Positions 43,335 through 52,664 of a stretch of 64,000 nt of DNA are shown here, piece by piece. Numbering within the stretch: position 1 is the first letter of the stretch; each line of letters opens with the position of its first letter. Source of the DNA: Thermoanaerobaculia bacterium (GTDB taxonomy: Bacteria > Acidobacteriota > Thermoanaerobaculia > UBA5066); NCBI GenBank assembly GCA_022071945.1, contig JAJVIN010000001.1, positions 248,001-312,000 on the forward strand, in the 5' to 3' direction. The notes below the pieces were generated by a model. The model was not told where the DNA came from. It worked only from the letters and a program-made list of their open reading frames with translations, and ran no database searches. Both the position numbers and the translations under genes were made by a program.

Positions 43335-46300
43335 CTACCGGACGATCATGCTGGGGTCGCCGAAAAGCGTCCAGGTCTTCCGAACATCGGGGTCGGTCAC
43401 GGTGAGCTTGGCCGCTCTGGCGGCGTCGCCCAGCCGGATGCCCGTCTTGCGGAAGATCTGCTGGTAGAAGGCCTTTGCCATATCGACCTGCCCATAGGGA
43501 CTCGTCAGCCCCGTCGAAGCCCAGACGGCCGCCGGACCGCCAGCCTGTCGCTGCAGGCGTTCTGCCAGCGACTCCCCATAAACATCGATGAACAGCCCAT
43601 TCAGACAGTCGAGAGCCAGGAGGACGGGCACGCGAGAGGACCCATTGAGGCCAGCCGCGCTGGAAAGATCCAGGACGTTCGATTTACTCCACCGGTCCTG
43701 GGAGCCGTGGCCCATGAACGTGTAGAGAAGGGCGCCCTCGTTGAAGGCCGAGAGGATGCTCGCTCGGGCAGCCGGTACACCGGTCTGACCGACGAGGATC
43801 TGACTCTTGGTGTAGTTGCTCGGTACCACAGCGGAGAGGCCGGACACTTCGCCCTCGAAAGAGTAGGGCGCCATGAACGGATCATCCTGATCGGCGACAT
43901 GCAAGACTTTCGTGAGCCAGGACGCACCACTCAGACGAGCTTGATCAGCGGCGATCACCTTGTTCACTGCCGTGGTTGCTTCGGATGCCGAGCGTACGGC
44001 AAACCGTCCAATCGGAATCTGGGGGATCCCAGTCGCGCCGAAATCGACGAACCAGTCGTCCGACGCAGTCTTGAAGTACTCGGTCGGGATGGACTTCGAC
44101 GGGACGAAATCGAAGTCGCCGAACCCGAGGTAGTTCCTGGGATCGAACGTGGAGTCTCCCATCAGCGCCACGTAGCGGGGAGCGTTCCCGGCCAGGAACG
44201 AGCGGATGCTGGCGGGATTCTTGGCGCCGTAGGAGTATTCGTCGTACAGGTCTTCCACGTCGACGACCTTGACCAACAGGCCCTCTGACTGCCGCCGGTT
44301 CTTGAGTGCTGCCGCAGCCGAGGCGAACGCGGAGTTCGTGACGATCGTCAGGTCGGATTTCGTCTTGTCCGCCGACCATGAAGACGGCGTATTGGCCTTC
44401 ACGGAAAGGGGAGCAAGCAGGTTCGTGCTGAAGGCGAGGAGCGTGCGCTGGCCCGCCGCTCCCGGGACGACGGCGCGAGCGACTCCCGAAGCAGCCGCCA
44501 CCCTCAGTTCGGTGATGGCGCCCGGGTCCGTGATGTCCAGAATCCTCGGGACGCCCTTGGCAGCACCCGCGAGTTCGAGCTGAGTCCCTGCAGCCGCCTC
44601 GAACTTCAGGACGCCGTTCTCGAGTTCATACCGGTGCGGATAGGTGATACGAATCGAGTCAACGAGCGAGTAGTCTTCGGCGCCGGCCTTTGCGGTCAGG
44701 ACCACCGAGTTAGAGCCTTCCTGCAGCCAAGCACGTGGCACCATGAGTGTGGCCGAACCCTTGGTCTGATTCCCGAAGTTCACGTATCCCGCAAGGTTAC
44801 CGTTGAGGCGCACCTCCACGGAGTGAGCCGCTCCCGTCACACCCTGCAAGGTGACTCTGAGAGGCCAATCCCCTCCGGCAGTGGTGTCAAGCTTGCCGAG
44901 GGTCAGGGACTGGGTGATCGGGGTTGGCGAGACCACCGGTCCGAAGAAATTCGACTCATCGCCATTCGACGTGAGCGCGGCGAAATAGAGAACGCGGTCC
45001 TTGCGCTCGACGGTGAATGGGAAGTTCGACGGCTGGACCAGGCTAGCTTCTGTTGGCCCCTGAGAGGCGAAGCGCAGGCCGGGAACCTTTCCGACGATCA
45101 GCCAATACACCCGCGACTTGGCGTACTCGCTCTCGAGAGGCCGGCCGTAGAACTCAACGGAGTAGCCGGTGCGCGAATCACCCGTTATGTTGATGGGTTG
45201 CTCGACACCATCGGCGAAGAGTTGGAGGTAGCGCGTGCTGGGGGAGGCGGAGGCACCGAGGGGCAACTGCTGAAGGGCAACCTTGTACCACCCTTCCCTG
45301 TCCACCGAGATCTTTGCGGCTTGCCCGGCGGCGATCTCTCTCTGGGTGACGAGAGGGGCGGCGTCGGACTCGATTGGTGACGCGAACCGCTCTGGCCGGA
45401 CCGAGCCATCGAGGTTCGCCCCGTCCGCGGAGATACCAGGGATCCGGCTCTCCGTGCCGCTGCCTTCGGAACAGAGCGCGAAATCCGACAGCATCACCGC
45501 TTCTTCGAAACTGTCTTCCTCACCGGCGTTACGGGCTGGCCTGACCGACGAGGGGTAGACGGGCCCAAAAGTCTGTTTCTTCCCGCTCAGATCGAGGGCT
45601 TCCAGCCAGTACCTCGTGGAAGGAGTGGGCGGGTTCGGGTCGGTCCACTGGTATCCCTTGCCTTGGGCAAGAGTGGTGCGCGGACCGACGAAGAGAGCCG
45701 AGCCAGCGATCAGGTCGGGGTTAACCTGGGTGCGAACGCCGTTGTCCTCTCGGAAAAGGTTGAACCCGAGGTTCGCCACCTCCGATCCAGTTCGCCAGCG
45801 AAGAGTCGTTCCATTACCGGTACTGACTCCTTCACCGAGACGCTGGGCGATGGCCTCGAAAGTCGTTCCTGTTACTGCAGTTGCGTCAGCCGGCTTTACT
45901 TCGAGCAGAGTTGTTACCCATTTCGTGGAAGAGGCAATAGAGTCGATGTACAAGTAGAAAGGGGAGGAGCCAGCATTGATCCCGCCCGTGCCATAAACGT
46001 CACTTGCGCCAGATCCCGTGTTAGCCGTCCACTGATGCGTCGCCGGCAGAATCGAGTCCAGAGTCACCGCGCCGCCAGTCCCTTGTGAAGCAACCCCATG
46101 TACATATACATAGCGGTCGTACTCTGAGATACTTTGAGTCGGAGAGCTCGAGTTGCCGGCGTTTGTTCCGCCTGTTAGACCTGGGTCTGTTTGATTGACG
46201 TTAAATAGTCCTTGGACGCCCATGACGAGATCTGGTCGATTCGCTGGGTCGGCAGAAATGGTCCAGGTGTCACCAACAGTGTGACCCGTCTCTGCACCAA

Positions 46301-46964
46301 ACGTCGCGGTTATACCATCCGAGAGGTCCTGGTTGGTTAAGTCGATAAGAACGCCGGAAGTCCAGGAACCCGCGTCCTTGCGCCACCGAAAGGTATCTGG
46401 AGTGCCAGTCGCGTCGATTTCGATGGTGAACGTGGCTGCTGTGGTCCCGGTGTAGGTGCCTCCCCCCTGCATATCGTTCAAGCCGGTTCCCGAGAACGAC
46501 ACAGTATCGCAGGAATAGCCCACCTTGCACACGAGAGTTGCCGTGACTGTTGTGTTGCCCGGGGGCCTCACAGGAGGTGCCAAGTACGTCCATGTTTCCA
46601 GGGCGGGCGCGCCTCCAGATGTCTGAGAACAACCAGTCCCCGGCGCTTCCAACTTCCGTTGGAAACCCGCCAGAGATGAGTAGGTCACTTGAGAAACCGC
46701 CCACCGGCAGTCACTGATGGCAATGTTTGCAACCAGAAGCCGATTCGGATTGTTGTTCACATTAAAACCAGTCACACTGATCGTCCTCGAAGTTGACGCC
46801 GAGTTGGATCCTTTCGAGTCTGGCTCTATGTTGGTATTTTGGGCCTGCAAGGTGGTTGCGGTCAACGTCAGGAGTATTGCAAACCCGGCAAGGACAAGTG
46901 CATGCATGCCTCGTAGCTTCGTCACCTTAGGAAATAGTCTGGCGTCTTCGGTGGACTCGGCCAT
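43335..46964 (-). CDS. Secreted C25 (gingipain-type) cysteine peptidase-like protein
   Basis: VALMGDSTFDPRNYLG, IGRFAVRSASEATTAVNKV, LYTFMGHGSQDRW (catalytic His), LLALDCLNGLF (catalytic Cys), WTLFGDPSM. Start at MAESTED with GGAGG upstream. Confidence 0.82.
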   Translation of the reverse strand: MAESTEDARLFPKVTKLRGMHALVLAGFAILLTLTATTLQAQNTNIEPDSKGSNSASTSRTISVTGFNVNNNPNRLLVANIAISDCRWAVSQVTYSSLAGFQRKLEAPGTGCSQTSGGAPALETWTYLAPPVRPPGNTTVTATLVCKVGYSCDTVSFSGTGLNDMQGGGTYTGTTAATFTIEIDATGTPDTFRWRKDAGSWTSGVLIDLTNQDLSDGITATFGAETGHTVGDTWTISADPANRPDLVMGVQGLFNVNQTDPGLTGGTNAGNSSSPTQSISEYDRYVYVHGVASQGTGGAVTLDSILPATHQWTANTGSGASDVYGTGGINAGSSPFYLYIDSIASSTKWVTTLLEVKPADATAVTGTTFEAIAQRLGEGVSTGNGTTLRWRTGSEVANLGFNLFREDNGVRTQVNPDLIAGSALFVGPRTTLAQGKGYQWTDPNPPTPSTRYWLEALDLSGKKQTFGPVYPSSVRPARNAGEEDSFEEAVMLSDFALCSEGSGTESRIPGISADGANLDGSVRPERFASPIESDAAPLVTQREIAAGQAAKISVDREGWYKVALQQLPLGASASPSTRYLQLFADGVEQPINITGDSRTGYSVEFYGRPLESEYAKSRVYWLIVGKVPGLRFASQGPTEASLVQPSNFPFTVERKDRVLYFAALTSNGDESNFFGPVVSPTPITQSLTLGKLDTTAGGDWPLRVTLQGVTGAAHSVEVRLNGNLAGYVNFGNQTKGSATLMVPRAWLQEGSNSVVLTAKAGAEDYSLVDSIRITYPHRYELENGVLKFEAAAGTQLELAGAAKGVPRILDITDPGAITELRVAAASGVARAVVPGAAGQRTLLAFSTNLLAPLSVKANTPSSWSADKTKSDLTIVTNSAFASAAAALKNRRQSEGLLVKVVDVEDLYDEYSYGAKNPASIRSFLAGNAPRYVALMGDSTFDPRNYLGFGDFDFVPSKSIPTEYFKTASDDWFVDFGATGIPQIPIGRFAVRSASEATTAVNKVIAADQARLSGASWLTKVLHVADQDDPFMAPYSFEGEVSGLSAVVPSNYTKSQILVGQTGVPAARASILSAFNEGALLYTFMGHGSQDRWSKSNVLDLSSAAGLNGSSRVPVLLALDCLNGLFIDVYGESLAERLQRQAGGPAAVWASTGLTSPYGQVDMAKAFYQQIFRKTGIRLGDAARAAKLTVTDPDVRKTWTLFGDPSMIVR

Positions 46965-47006
46965 GGTGCCTCCTTCGAGAGTGGGTTTCATTGTTGATGA
47001 CGTACA

Positions 47007-48029
47007 TTAGCGTTCGGCCTGTTCAAGCTTTGCCGATCCTGCCACCGGAAACGGCCTTACCGACAGCGGCCTCCGCAATCCGAACTCGTCCATCAAGAAC
47101 AACCGCGCTGAACTATCGGGAACGAATCCGAACCGCGAGCACGGTACGGACCCAGAGAGATCGGCCAGGAAGCCCAACGTCCACTCGAGTGATCTTGGAT
47201 CGTGGAAAGGAACGAAGCTCCGGGCGGCGAGCAGGGCTGCGCTCTCCATTGCCTTCAACGTGCTCAACTGGTTTCTCTTCGCATGCTCGAGCACGAAAAT
47301 CGAGTCCAAAGGAGCTGAGGCGTTGGTCGCTAGACCGGCTTCGCCGTGCCACGGCGTACCATACATGTTGAATCGCCCGCCCTGCTTTCTGATGATGATC
47401 CGGTCGTCACTAAGGATACGGACCCCAGGCTGATCCTGCCACAGCCGAGCCGTTGTCGTCTTACCGTGGCCGGACTGTCCGACGAAGAGGTAGCCTCGCC
47501 CTTCCGACGTCACGACACCGCAGGCGTGGACCTCGACCCCGAGACCCCGGCCCAGCAAATGCACCATCAGCACTTCATCCAGGGGGTATTGTGTAGCTGG
47601 AATCGGGCTCGAGGCATCAAAGAACTGCCTATGCAGGATGACGCTCCCGCATGAGTGGTCTGGACTCAGGGTACACTGCAAGTACGGAGTCGGGCCTGTC
47701 TGGGAAGCCCAGAAACGAAAGACATCCGCCTGTTCGTTTTCGTACAGCTTCCAGGTGCCACCAGAATCGAATGTGAGCTGTCCCGGAGGCTCTTGTGTCA
47801 GCTCACCCCAGGCAAGCCGCAATTGCAGGGCGCGGGACGCCACATCGGCTGCTTCGAAGCGCTGGCTTGCCCCCACGAACTCGAGGAGTGGCCCGGTCGC
47901 GTCTGAAGAGAAGCGCATCGTGATTCCGGCCACGCACAGGCTGCGATCATGGCGATCAACCTGAGACAACTCCATCCCCCTCAAGTCTTCGGCCGGTGCC
48001 ACGAGTCCTAAGAGCCGAGACTGTTGCAT
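47007..48029 (-). CDS. HPr kinase-like (HprK-related) protein
   Basis: GRGYLFVGQSGHGKTTTARLWQDQPGVRILSDDRIIIRK (P-loop plus downstream DDR); adjacent to radical SAM/PqqD. Confidence 0.7.
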   Translation of the reverse strand: MQQSRLLGLVAPAEDLRGMELSQVDRHDRSLCVAGITMRFSSDATGPLLEFVGASQRFEAADVASRALQLRLAWGELTQEPPGQLTFDSGGTWKLYENEQADVFRFWASQTGPTPYLQCTLSPDHSCGSVILHRQFFDASSPIPATQYPLDEVLMVHLLGRGLGVEVHACGVVTSEGRGYLFVGQSGHGKTTTARLWQDQPGVRILSDDRIIIRKQGGRFNMYGTPWHGEAGLATNASAPLDSIFVLEHAKRNQLSTLKAMESAALLAARSFVPFHDPRSLEWTLGFLADLSGSVPCSRFGFVPDSSARLFLMDEFGLRRPLSVRPFPVAGSAKLEQAER

Positions 48030-48205
48030 CCGGTCGGGCTGGTGGACGTGCAGGTGGCCCCCAGAGGACCTGCGCCACTACTGGCTGTCTTGCAGCTCCC
48101 CAGCACTGCTTCTTCCATCCGGAGAGGCACCTCCGACAGCGCCGGCTTGACGTAGGGTCTCCGGTTCTTCTTTTCGCCCGTCCGCTTCAGTTCATCCGTA
48201 CTCAT
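48008..48205 (-). CDS. Candidate RiPP precursor peptide, 65 aa
   Basis: MSTDELKRTGEKKNRRPYVKPALSEVPLRMEEAVLGSCKTASSGAGPLGATCTSTSPTGCNSLGS; GGAGA SD; sits between radical SAM and HPr-kinase-like genes. Confidence 0.75.
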   Translation of the reverse strand: MSTDELKRTGEKKNRRPYVKPALSEVPLRMEEAVLGSCKTASSGAGPLGATCTSTSPTGCNSLGS

Positions 48206-48275
48206 GCAGATTCTCCTTCATGCCCGGCGCCGGGCCAAACTGGACACCTTCTCTACAACCGAAATCATATGCCTT

Positions 48276-49577
48276 CTACCTCAGAACCGGTAGCTGCAGA
48301 CTCGCCGGAGGCGAGAAACCCGGCGTGGGCAACGAGTTAGCGCTGGTCGATGGCACCCTCGACGGGAGAAGGGTCATGACCCTGAACTCCGGGCCTCCGG
48401 GCCTCTTCAAGCGCTCCCTCAGGTCCCCCGCCTCCGCCGCTAGCTCCTCGTGCCGCTCCCCGCCGGGGCAATACTCGCATTCTCCGTGAGCTGGAACCGT
48501 CCACCCGAAGAGCGCGGCCCGCAGGTGCGCGACGTGGCAGAGGAAATCCACCGGTTCCTCCGGATCCCCGTTCTCCAGCTCCGCGTTGGCCGGGCACATC
48601 CCGCACGCCGACTGCAGATGGCAAGCCGTGCACTTCGTGACCCGCGTCGTCTTTTTCTGCCGGATACCCTTCAAGAAGGTCCCCCAGCCCTCGTGCACAC
48701 TGCCCTCTCGAAGCGAGTATTGATCCCGCTGCGAGAAACCGCAGATTGCCATCTTTCCGGCGGGATCCACCGTGAAGGATCCGACTCCCCCTCCGCACTC
48801 GTAAAGGTCCCCCATACTCTCGGCCCGAGGCGGCGCCAGATAGAACTCCGAGAACTTCTGCCAGTCCGCGATCCGGCGGGGATCGCGCATGTCGAGCTCC
48901 ACGATCTCGGCCGGCGTCAGCCTCGTCGCCAGGGGGCTCTGAGAGCAGTCGATCCGGGGCGACATCATCGCGTCGAAGCGGAACGGAACCTCGAGCTCCT
49001 CCTCGACAAACTTCTTCATCTCCCAGACCTCGTGCCTGTTCACCGTCACCGCCACCGTCTTCACCGTCAACGGCAGCCCGCGCTCCTTCAGGAGCCGGAT
49101 CCCCCTCAGGCAGGCCTCGTACGACCCCGGAACCCGCGTCAAGGCCTCGTAGGTCTCCTTCGTCCGGCCGTACAGCGTGATCTCGATCGAGAACGGGCGG
49201 TACTCCGCCAGGTGGTCCGCGATGCGCGGCGAGATCATCGTCCCGTTCGTGAAGAGGGTGATCAAGAAGCCCTTCCGCTTGGCGTATGTGTAGATGTCGA
49301 GGAAGTCCCGCCGGGCCAGGATCTCTCCGCCCGTGAAGAGGATCCAGAGGGTCCCCGCCTCGACGAGCTGATCGAGGATCTTGAAGTACTCCTCTGTCGT
49401 GACCTCTCCCCGCCTCGCCGCCTCGTCCTGCATCGGGAGGTTGTTGTAGCAGTGCTGGCAGTTCAGGGGGCAGCGGTGGGTGAGCTCCAGCGTGACGTTG
49501 GCCGCCACCCGCTCCCCTCCGGCCTTGTTGTGAAGGTCGAGGCTGAACTCGCCGTAGCTCTTGATCGCGACCGTCAC
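48276..49577 (-). CDS. Radical SAM/SPASM peptide-maturase-like protein
   Basis: CPLNCQHC (CxxxCxxC), LFTGGEILARRDFLDI; C-terminal Cys clusters (CTACHLQSACGMCPAN; CEYC). Confidence 0.88.
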   Translation of the reverse strand: MTVAIKSYGEFSLDLHNKAGGERVAANVTLELTHRCPLNCQHCYNNLPMQDEAARRGEVTTEEYFKILDQLVEAGTLWILFTGGEILARRDFLDIYTYAKRKGFLITLFTNGTMISPRIADHLAEYRPFSIEITLYGRTKETYEALTRVPGSYEACLRGIRLLKERGLPLTVKTVAVTVNRHEVWEMKKFVEEELEVPFRFDAMMSPRIDCSQSPLATRLTPAEIVELDMRDPRRIADWQKFSEFYLAPPRAESMGDLYECGGGVGSFTVDPAGKMAICGFSQRDQYSLREGSVHEGWGTFLKGIRQKKTTRVTKCTACHLQSACGMCPANAELENGDPEEPVDFLCHVAHLRAALFGWTVPAHGECEYCPGGERHEELAAEAGDLRERLKRPGGPEFRVMTLLPSRVPSTSANSLPTPGFSPPASLQLPVLR

Positions 49578-49885
49578 GGCGCTTTCTCCCCCACCGACTC
49601 GACGAGCCGGATCATTTCGAGGGACTCGAGGTAGCCGAGCGCATCCGTTTCGGCTTCTTCCCTCGTCACATCGAACTCGGCGACGAGCGCGTCCGCGATC
49701 GCTTCGAGGCTGGCCGGAGCCTCGAGCGCCTTCCAGATCACCGTCCCGGTCGCGTTCAAGACGTAGATGGAATCGGGGCCCGTGCCCGTCGAACGGACAG
49801 GCATCAGAATTGTCTCACCGCTGACGACCCTCATCGCCATCTCTCGGCCCCGCCGAAAAACACAGCTCACCTGGCTCTGACTCAT
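49574..49885 (-). CDS. PqqD-family peptide chaperone
   Basis: SGETILMPVRSTGTGPDSIYVLNATGTVIWKALEAPASLEAIADALVAEFDV; 4-nt overlap with the rSAM start. Start codon uncertain. Confidence 0.8.
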   Translation of the reverse strand: MSQSQVSCVFRRGREMAMRVVSGETILMPVRSTGTGPDSIYVLNATGTVIWKALEAPASLEAIADALVAEFDVTREEAETDALGYLESLEMIRLVESVGEKAP

Positions 49886-49954
49886 GTATTCGACGAAACA
49901 TACAGGGCTTCGAGGCGCCCGGTCAAGCACTATTGAGTCTCAAGCCGGAACCAA

Positions 49955-50109
49955 TCAATGTTCGGAATCCTCCCAGCTGGTTTCCGCCCCCCCCAGAATG
50001 ACTGTCCCCTGCGCCGCCCCGCGAATCTCCGCATCCAAGAAGACGTCTTCCCACAGGTATTCCGTCTGTGAGACCTTGAAGGCGACCTTCCCGAAGAGGT
50101 GTTTCATAG
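49955..50109 (-). CDS. Small hypothetical protein (50 aa) upstream of PqqD
   Basis: MKHLFGKVAFKVSQTEYLWEDVFLDAEIRGAAQGTVILGGAETSWEDSEH; same strand as the rSAM cluster. Weak support. Confidence 0.3.
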
Positions 50110-50269
50110 ATGCTGGAGATACTAGCAGGGCGCGACCAGCTGACAGCCCCGAGCCAGCCTCCTGGCTGGAGCCCCGCTGGAGCCTCCTTCTGGCCCCGAG
50201 AGAGCGGCTCGACCGGACGAGCTGCTCGTTTCTCTTGACAAGGTGGCTACCAGTGGCTACTTTCTTCTC

Positions 50270-50557
50270 ATGCGGGCGGTTGGAATCAAGGTGCTGAAAG
50301 ATCAGCTCAGCAAGTACGTTCACCTGGCGGAGTCGGGGGAGACGGTCCTGGTCACCGATCGGGATCGAGTCGTTGCCGAGCTCGGCCCCCCCCGGGAGGG
50401 CCGCGCACCGAGACTCGAGGATGCAGCGCTCGCCGAGGCCGTTCGCCAGGGGTGGCTCACGCCGGCCACCCTCCAGATCGAATCCCCCCCGCGAATGCCC
50501 GTGGCATCCCTGGAGGTCCTGCTCCACGAACTCGATGCGGATCGCGACGAGAAGTGA
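50270..50557 (+). CDS. Phd/YefM-type antitoxin
   Basis: MRAVGIKVLKDQLSKYVHLAESGETVLVTDRDRVVAELGPP. Confidence 0.82.
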   Translation: MRAVGIKVLKDQLSKYVHLAESGETVLVTDRDRVVAELGPPREGRAPRLEDAALAEAVRQGWLTPATLQIESPPRMPVASLEVLLHELDADRDEK

Positions 50558-50567
50558 TCGACATCAA

Positions 50568-50954
50568 GTGATCTACATCGACAGCTCCGTCGTCCTCGCT
50601 CAGCTTCTCGCGGAAGACCGTGTTCCCTCCCCCCTGTTGTGGAGTCGAGTCCTCGTGTCCAGCCGGCTCTTGGTCTATGAGACGTGGAATCGCATCAACG
50701 CAAGAGGCCTGCGGAGCACACATTCCGACGCCCTCCAACGCATCCTCGCCGGGATTGCCCTGGCCGAGATGTCCGGACGCGTGCTCGGGCGGGCCCTCGA
50801 ACCCATGCCGGTCCCGATGAGAACGCTGGATGCCCTGCACCTTGCGACGGCAGACTTCATCCGGAGCCAGGGGATTTCCCTGGAGATCGCCACGTTCGAC
50901 CGGCGGATGTCGGAAGCCGCCTCCGCCCTGGGCTTCTGCCTTGCGTCCCTCTGA
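50568..50954 (+). CDS. PIN-domain toxin (VapC-like)
   Basis: VIYIDSSVVLAQLL, YETWNRINAR, LDALHLATADFI, ATFDRRMSEAA. Confidence 0.82.
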   Translation: MIYIDSSVVLAQLLAEDRVPSPLLWSRVLVSSRLLVYETWNRINARGLRSTHSDALQRILAGIALAEMSGRVLGRALEPMPVPMRTLDALHLATADFIRSQGISLEIATFDRRMSEAASALGFCLASL

Positions 50955-51045
50955 TCTGAGTCGCAGGGCATCAAACAACAGGTAGCCGGTCCGTTCCCAG
51001 CGCCCGCGTCCTCGCGTCAAGCCTGTAACATTTCTTGTTTCAGGA

Positions 51046-52326
51046 GTGTCCATGCCACGCCACAACAAGATCCTGCTCGGCCTCGTCATCGGAGCCGTAC
51101 TCGGCACCGTGACCAACCTTCTCACCGATGGGAGCGAGAAGACCCAGCGATTCGTCGCCCTCGTCACCGAGCCGATCGGGAAGATGTGGCTCTCGTCCCT
51201 CATCATGGTCGTCATCCCCCTGATCGTCTCGACTCTCTCCGTCGGCGTGGCGGCCCTAGGGAGCCTGAAACGCCTCGGCAGGATCGGGCTCGTCACCCTC
51301 GCCTCGTTCCTGCTCCTGACGACTCTCTCAACCGCGTTCGGCCTCTTCGTGATGAACACCGTTCGCCCGGGCCAGGGCCTCGACAGGTCCCTCACCGAGC
51401 GGCTGATGCAGACCTATGCATCCGAGACCAAGACCGCCATGGGCTTCGCGAAAGACTCGAAGTTCGGCATCAGCGTCCTCGTCGACATCATCCCGCGCAA
51501 CCCCATCAAGGCAGCCGCCAACGGCGAGATGCTCGCCGTCATCTTCTTCGCCCTGATGCTGGGAATCGGGATCGCAATCGTGAGCAAGGAAGCCGGCAAT
51601 CCCCTTCTCGACGTCATGGAGAGCCTGGGCCACGTCACCGTCGCCATCATCGACCTCGTCATGGCCGTTGCCCCCATCGGCGTCTTCTGCCTCATCTTTT
51701 CGGTCACGTCTCGATTCGGCTTGTCTCTCCTCGTGAGCCTCCTGAAGTACGTCGTGACGATCGTCCTGTCGCTGGCTGTCTTCCAGTTCGTCGCCTACCC
51801 CGTCATCCTCAAGTTCGTCTCCGGGCTCTCTCCCTTCGACTTCTTCAAGCGGATCCGCGTCGTCATGATCACGGCGTTCTCAACCTCGTCCAGCAACGCC
51901 ACCCTCCCGACCACGATGAAGACGTCGGAAGAGGAACTTGGCATTCACAAGGAGATCGGCGGATTCGTCCTGCCCCTCGGCGCCACCATGAACATGAACG
52001 GGACCGCCCTCTTCGAGGGAGCCACCGTCCTCTTCCTGGCTCAGGTCTTTGGCTTCAACCTCGATCTTCCCACCCAGCTCATCGTCGTCATCATGTCCGT
52101 CATCACCGCCATCGGTGTGGCGGGAGTCCCCGGAGGCTCCATCCCGCTCCTGATGATGGTCCTGGGAATGGTGGGCGTTCCCGTGGAGGGGATCGGCATC
52201 ATCCTCGGTGTCGACCGCATCCTCGACATGTGTCGCACGGTCCTGAACGTGACAGGCGACCTCGTCACCGCCACGATCGTCAACCGGGTGGAACTGCGGC
52301 TCGGGGCCGGAACGAAGGGCACGTAG
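51046..52326 (+). CDS. Dicarboxylate/amino acid:cation symporter (DAACS)
   Basis: AFSTSSSNATLPTTM, PLGATMNMNGTALFEGATVLFLAQVFG, GVPGGSIPLLMMVL, DRILDMCRTVLNVTGD. Confidence 0.92.
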   Translation: MSMPRHNKILLGLVIGAVLGTVTNLLTDGSEKTQRFVALVTEPIGKMWLSSLIMVVIPLIVSTLSVGVAALGSLKRLGRIGLVTLASFLLLTTLSTAFGLFVMNTVRPGQGLDRSLTERLMQTYASETKTAMGFAKDSKFGISVLVDIIPRNPIKAAANGEMLAVIFFALMLGIGIAIVSKEAGNPLLDVMESLGHVTVAIIDLVMAVAPIGVFCLIFSVTSRFGLSLLVSLLKYVVTIVLSLAVFQFVAYPVILKFVSGLSPFDFFKRIRVVMITAFSTSSSNATLPTTMKTSEEELGIHKEIGGFVLPLGATMNMNGTALFEGATVLFLAQVFGFNLDLPTQLIVVIMSVITAIGVAGVPGGSIPLLMMVLGMVGVPVEGIGIILGVDRILDMCRTVLNVTGDLVTATIVNRVELRLGAGTKGT

Positions 52327-52403
52327 ATCGGGCGACGCCAGGATCTGGTGGCAGCTGTTTGAGGCCGGGTCCACCTTGGTTCGCAAATGGTAGAATTCAT
52401 GGC

Positions 52404-52664
52404 ATGAGAACTACCATTGATTCCGCCGGTAGACTCGTGATCCCGAAGCTGATTCGGGGGGAAGCTGGACTCAGCCCGGGCATGCAGCTGGAGATCCGGG
52501 TCACCAACGGAAAAATCGAGATCGAACCGGCCCCGTTGAAAGTTCGGATTCAGTCCGTGGATGGTCTGACCGTCGCGGAGCCGGAGGAGCCCGCCGAGCC
52601 CCTGACCAGTGAAATCGTCAACCAGGTCCTCGAGACGCTTCGGGGCTCGAGGTCCACGCAGTGA
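52404..52664 (+). CDS. AbrB/MazE-type antitoxin (VapB-like)
   Basis: MRTTIDSAGRLVIPKLIRGEAGLSPGMQLEIRVTNGKIEIEP. Confidence 0.85.
   Translation: MRTTIDSAGRLVIPKLIRGEAGLSPGMQLEIRVTNGKIEIEPAPLKVRIQSVDGLTVAEPEEPAEPLTSEIVNQVLETLRGSRSTQ

Noticed and set aside
47007-49885. Lasso peptide locus, suggested by the HPr-kinase homologue and PYVKP leader motif
   Set aside because: No asparagine-synthetase-like cyclase or transglutaminase-like protease; a radical SAM/SPASM enzyme is present instead.
51186-52403. N-terminal part of the 492-aa ORF ending at 52664
   Set aside because: Out-of-frame reading of the DAACS gene; only the AbrB-like part from 52404 is supported.
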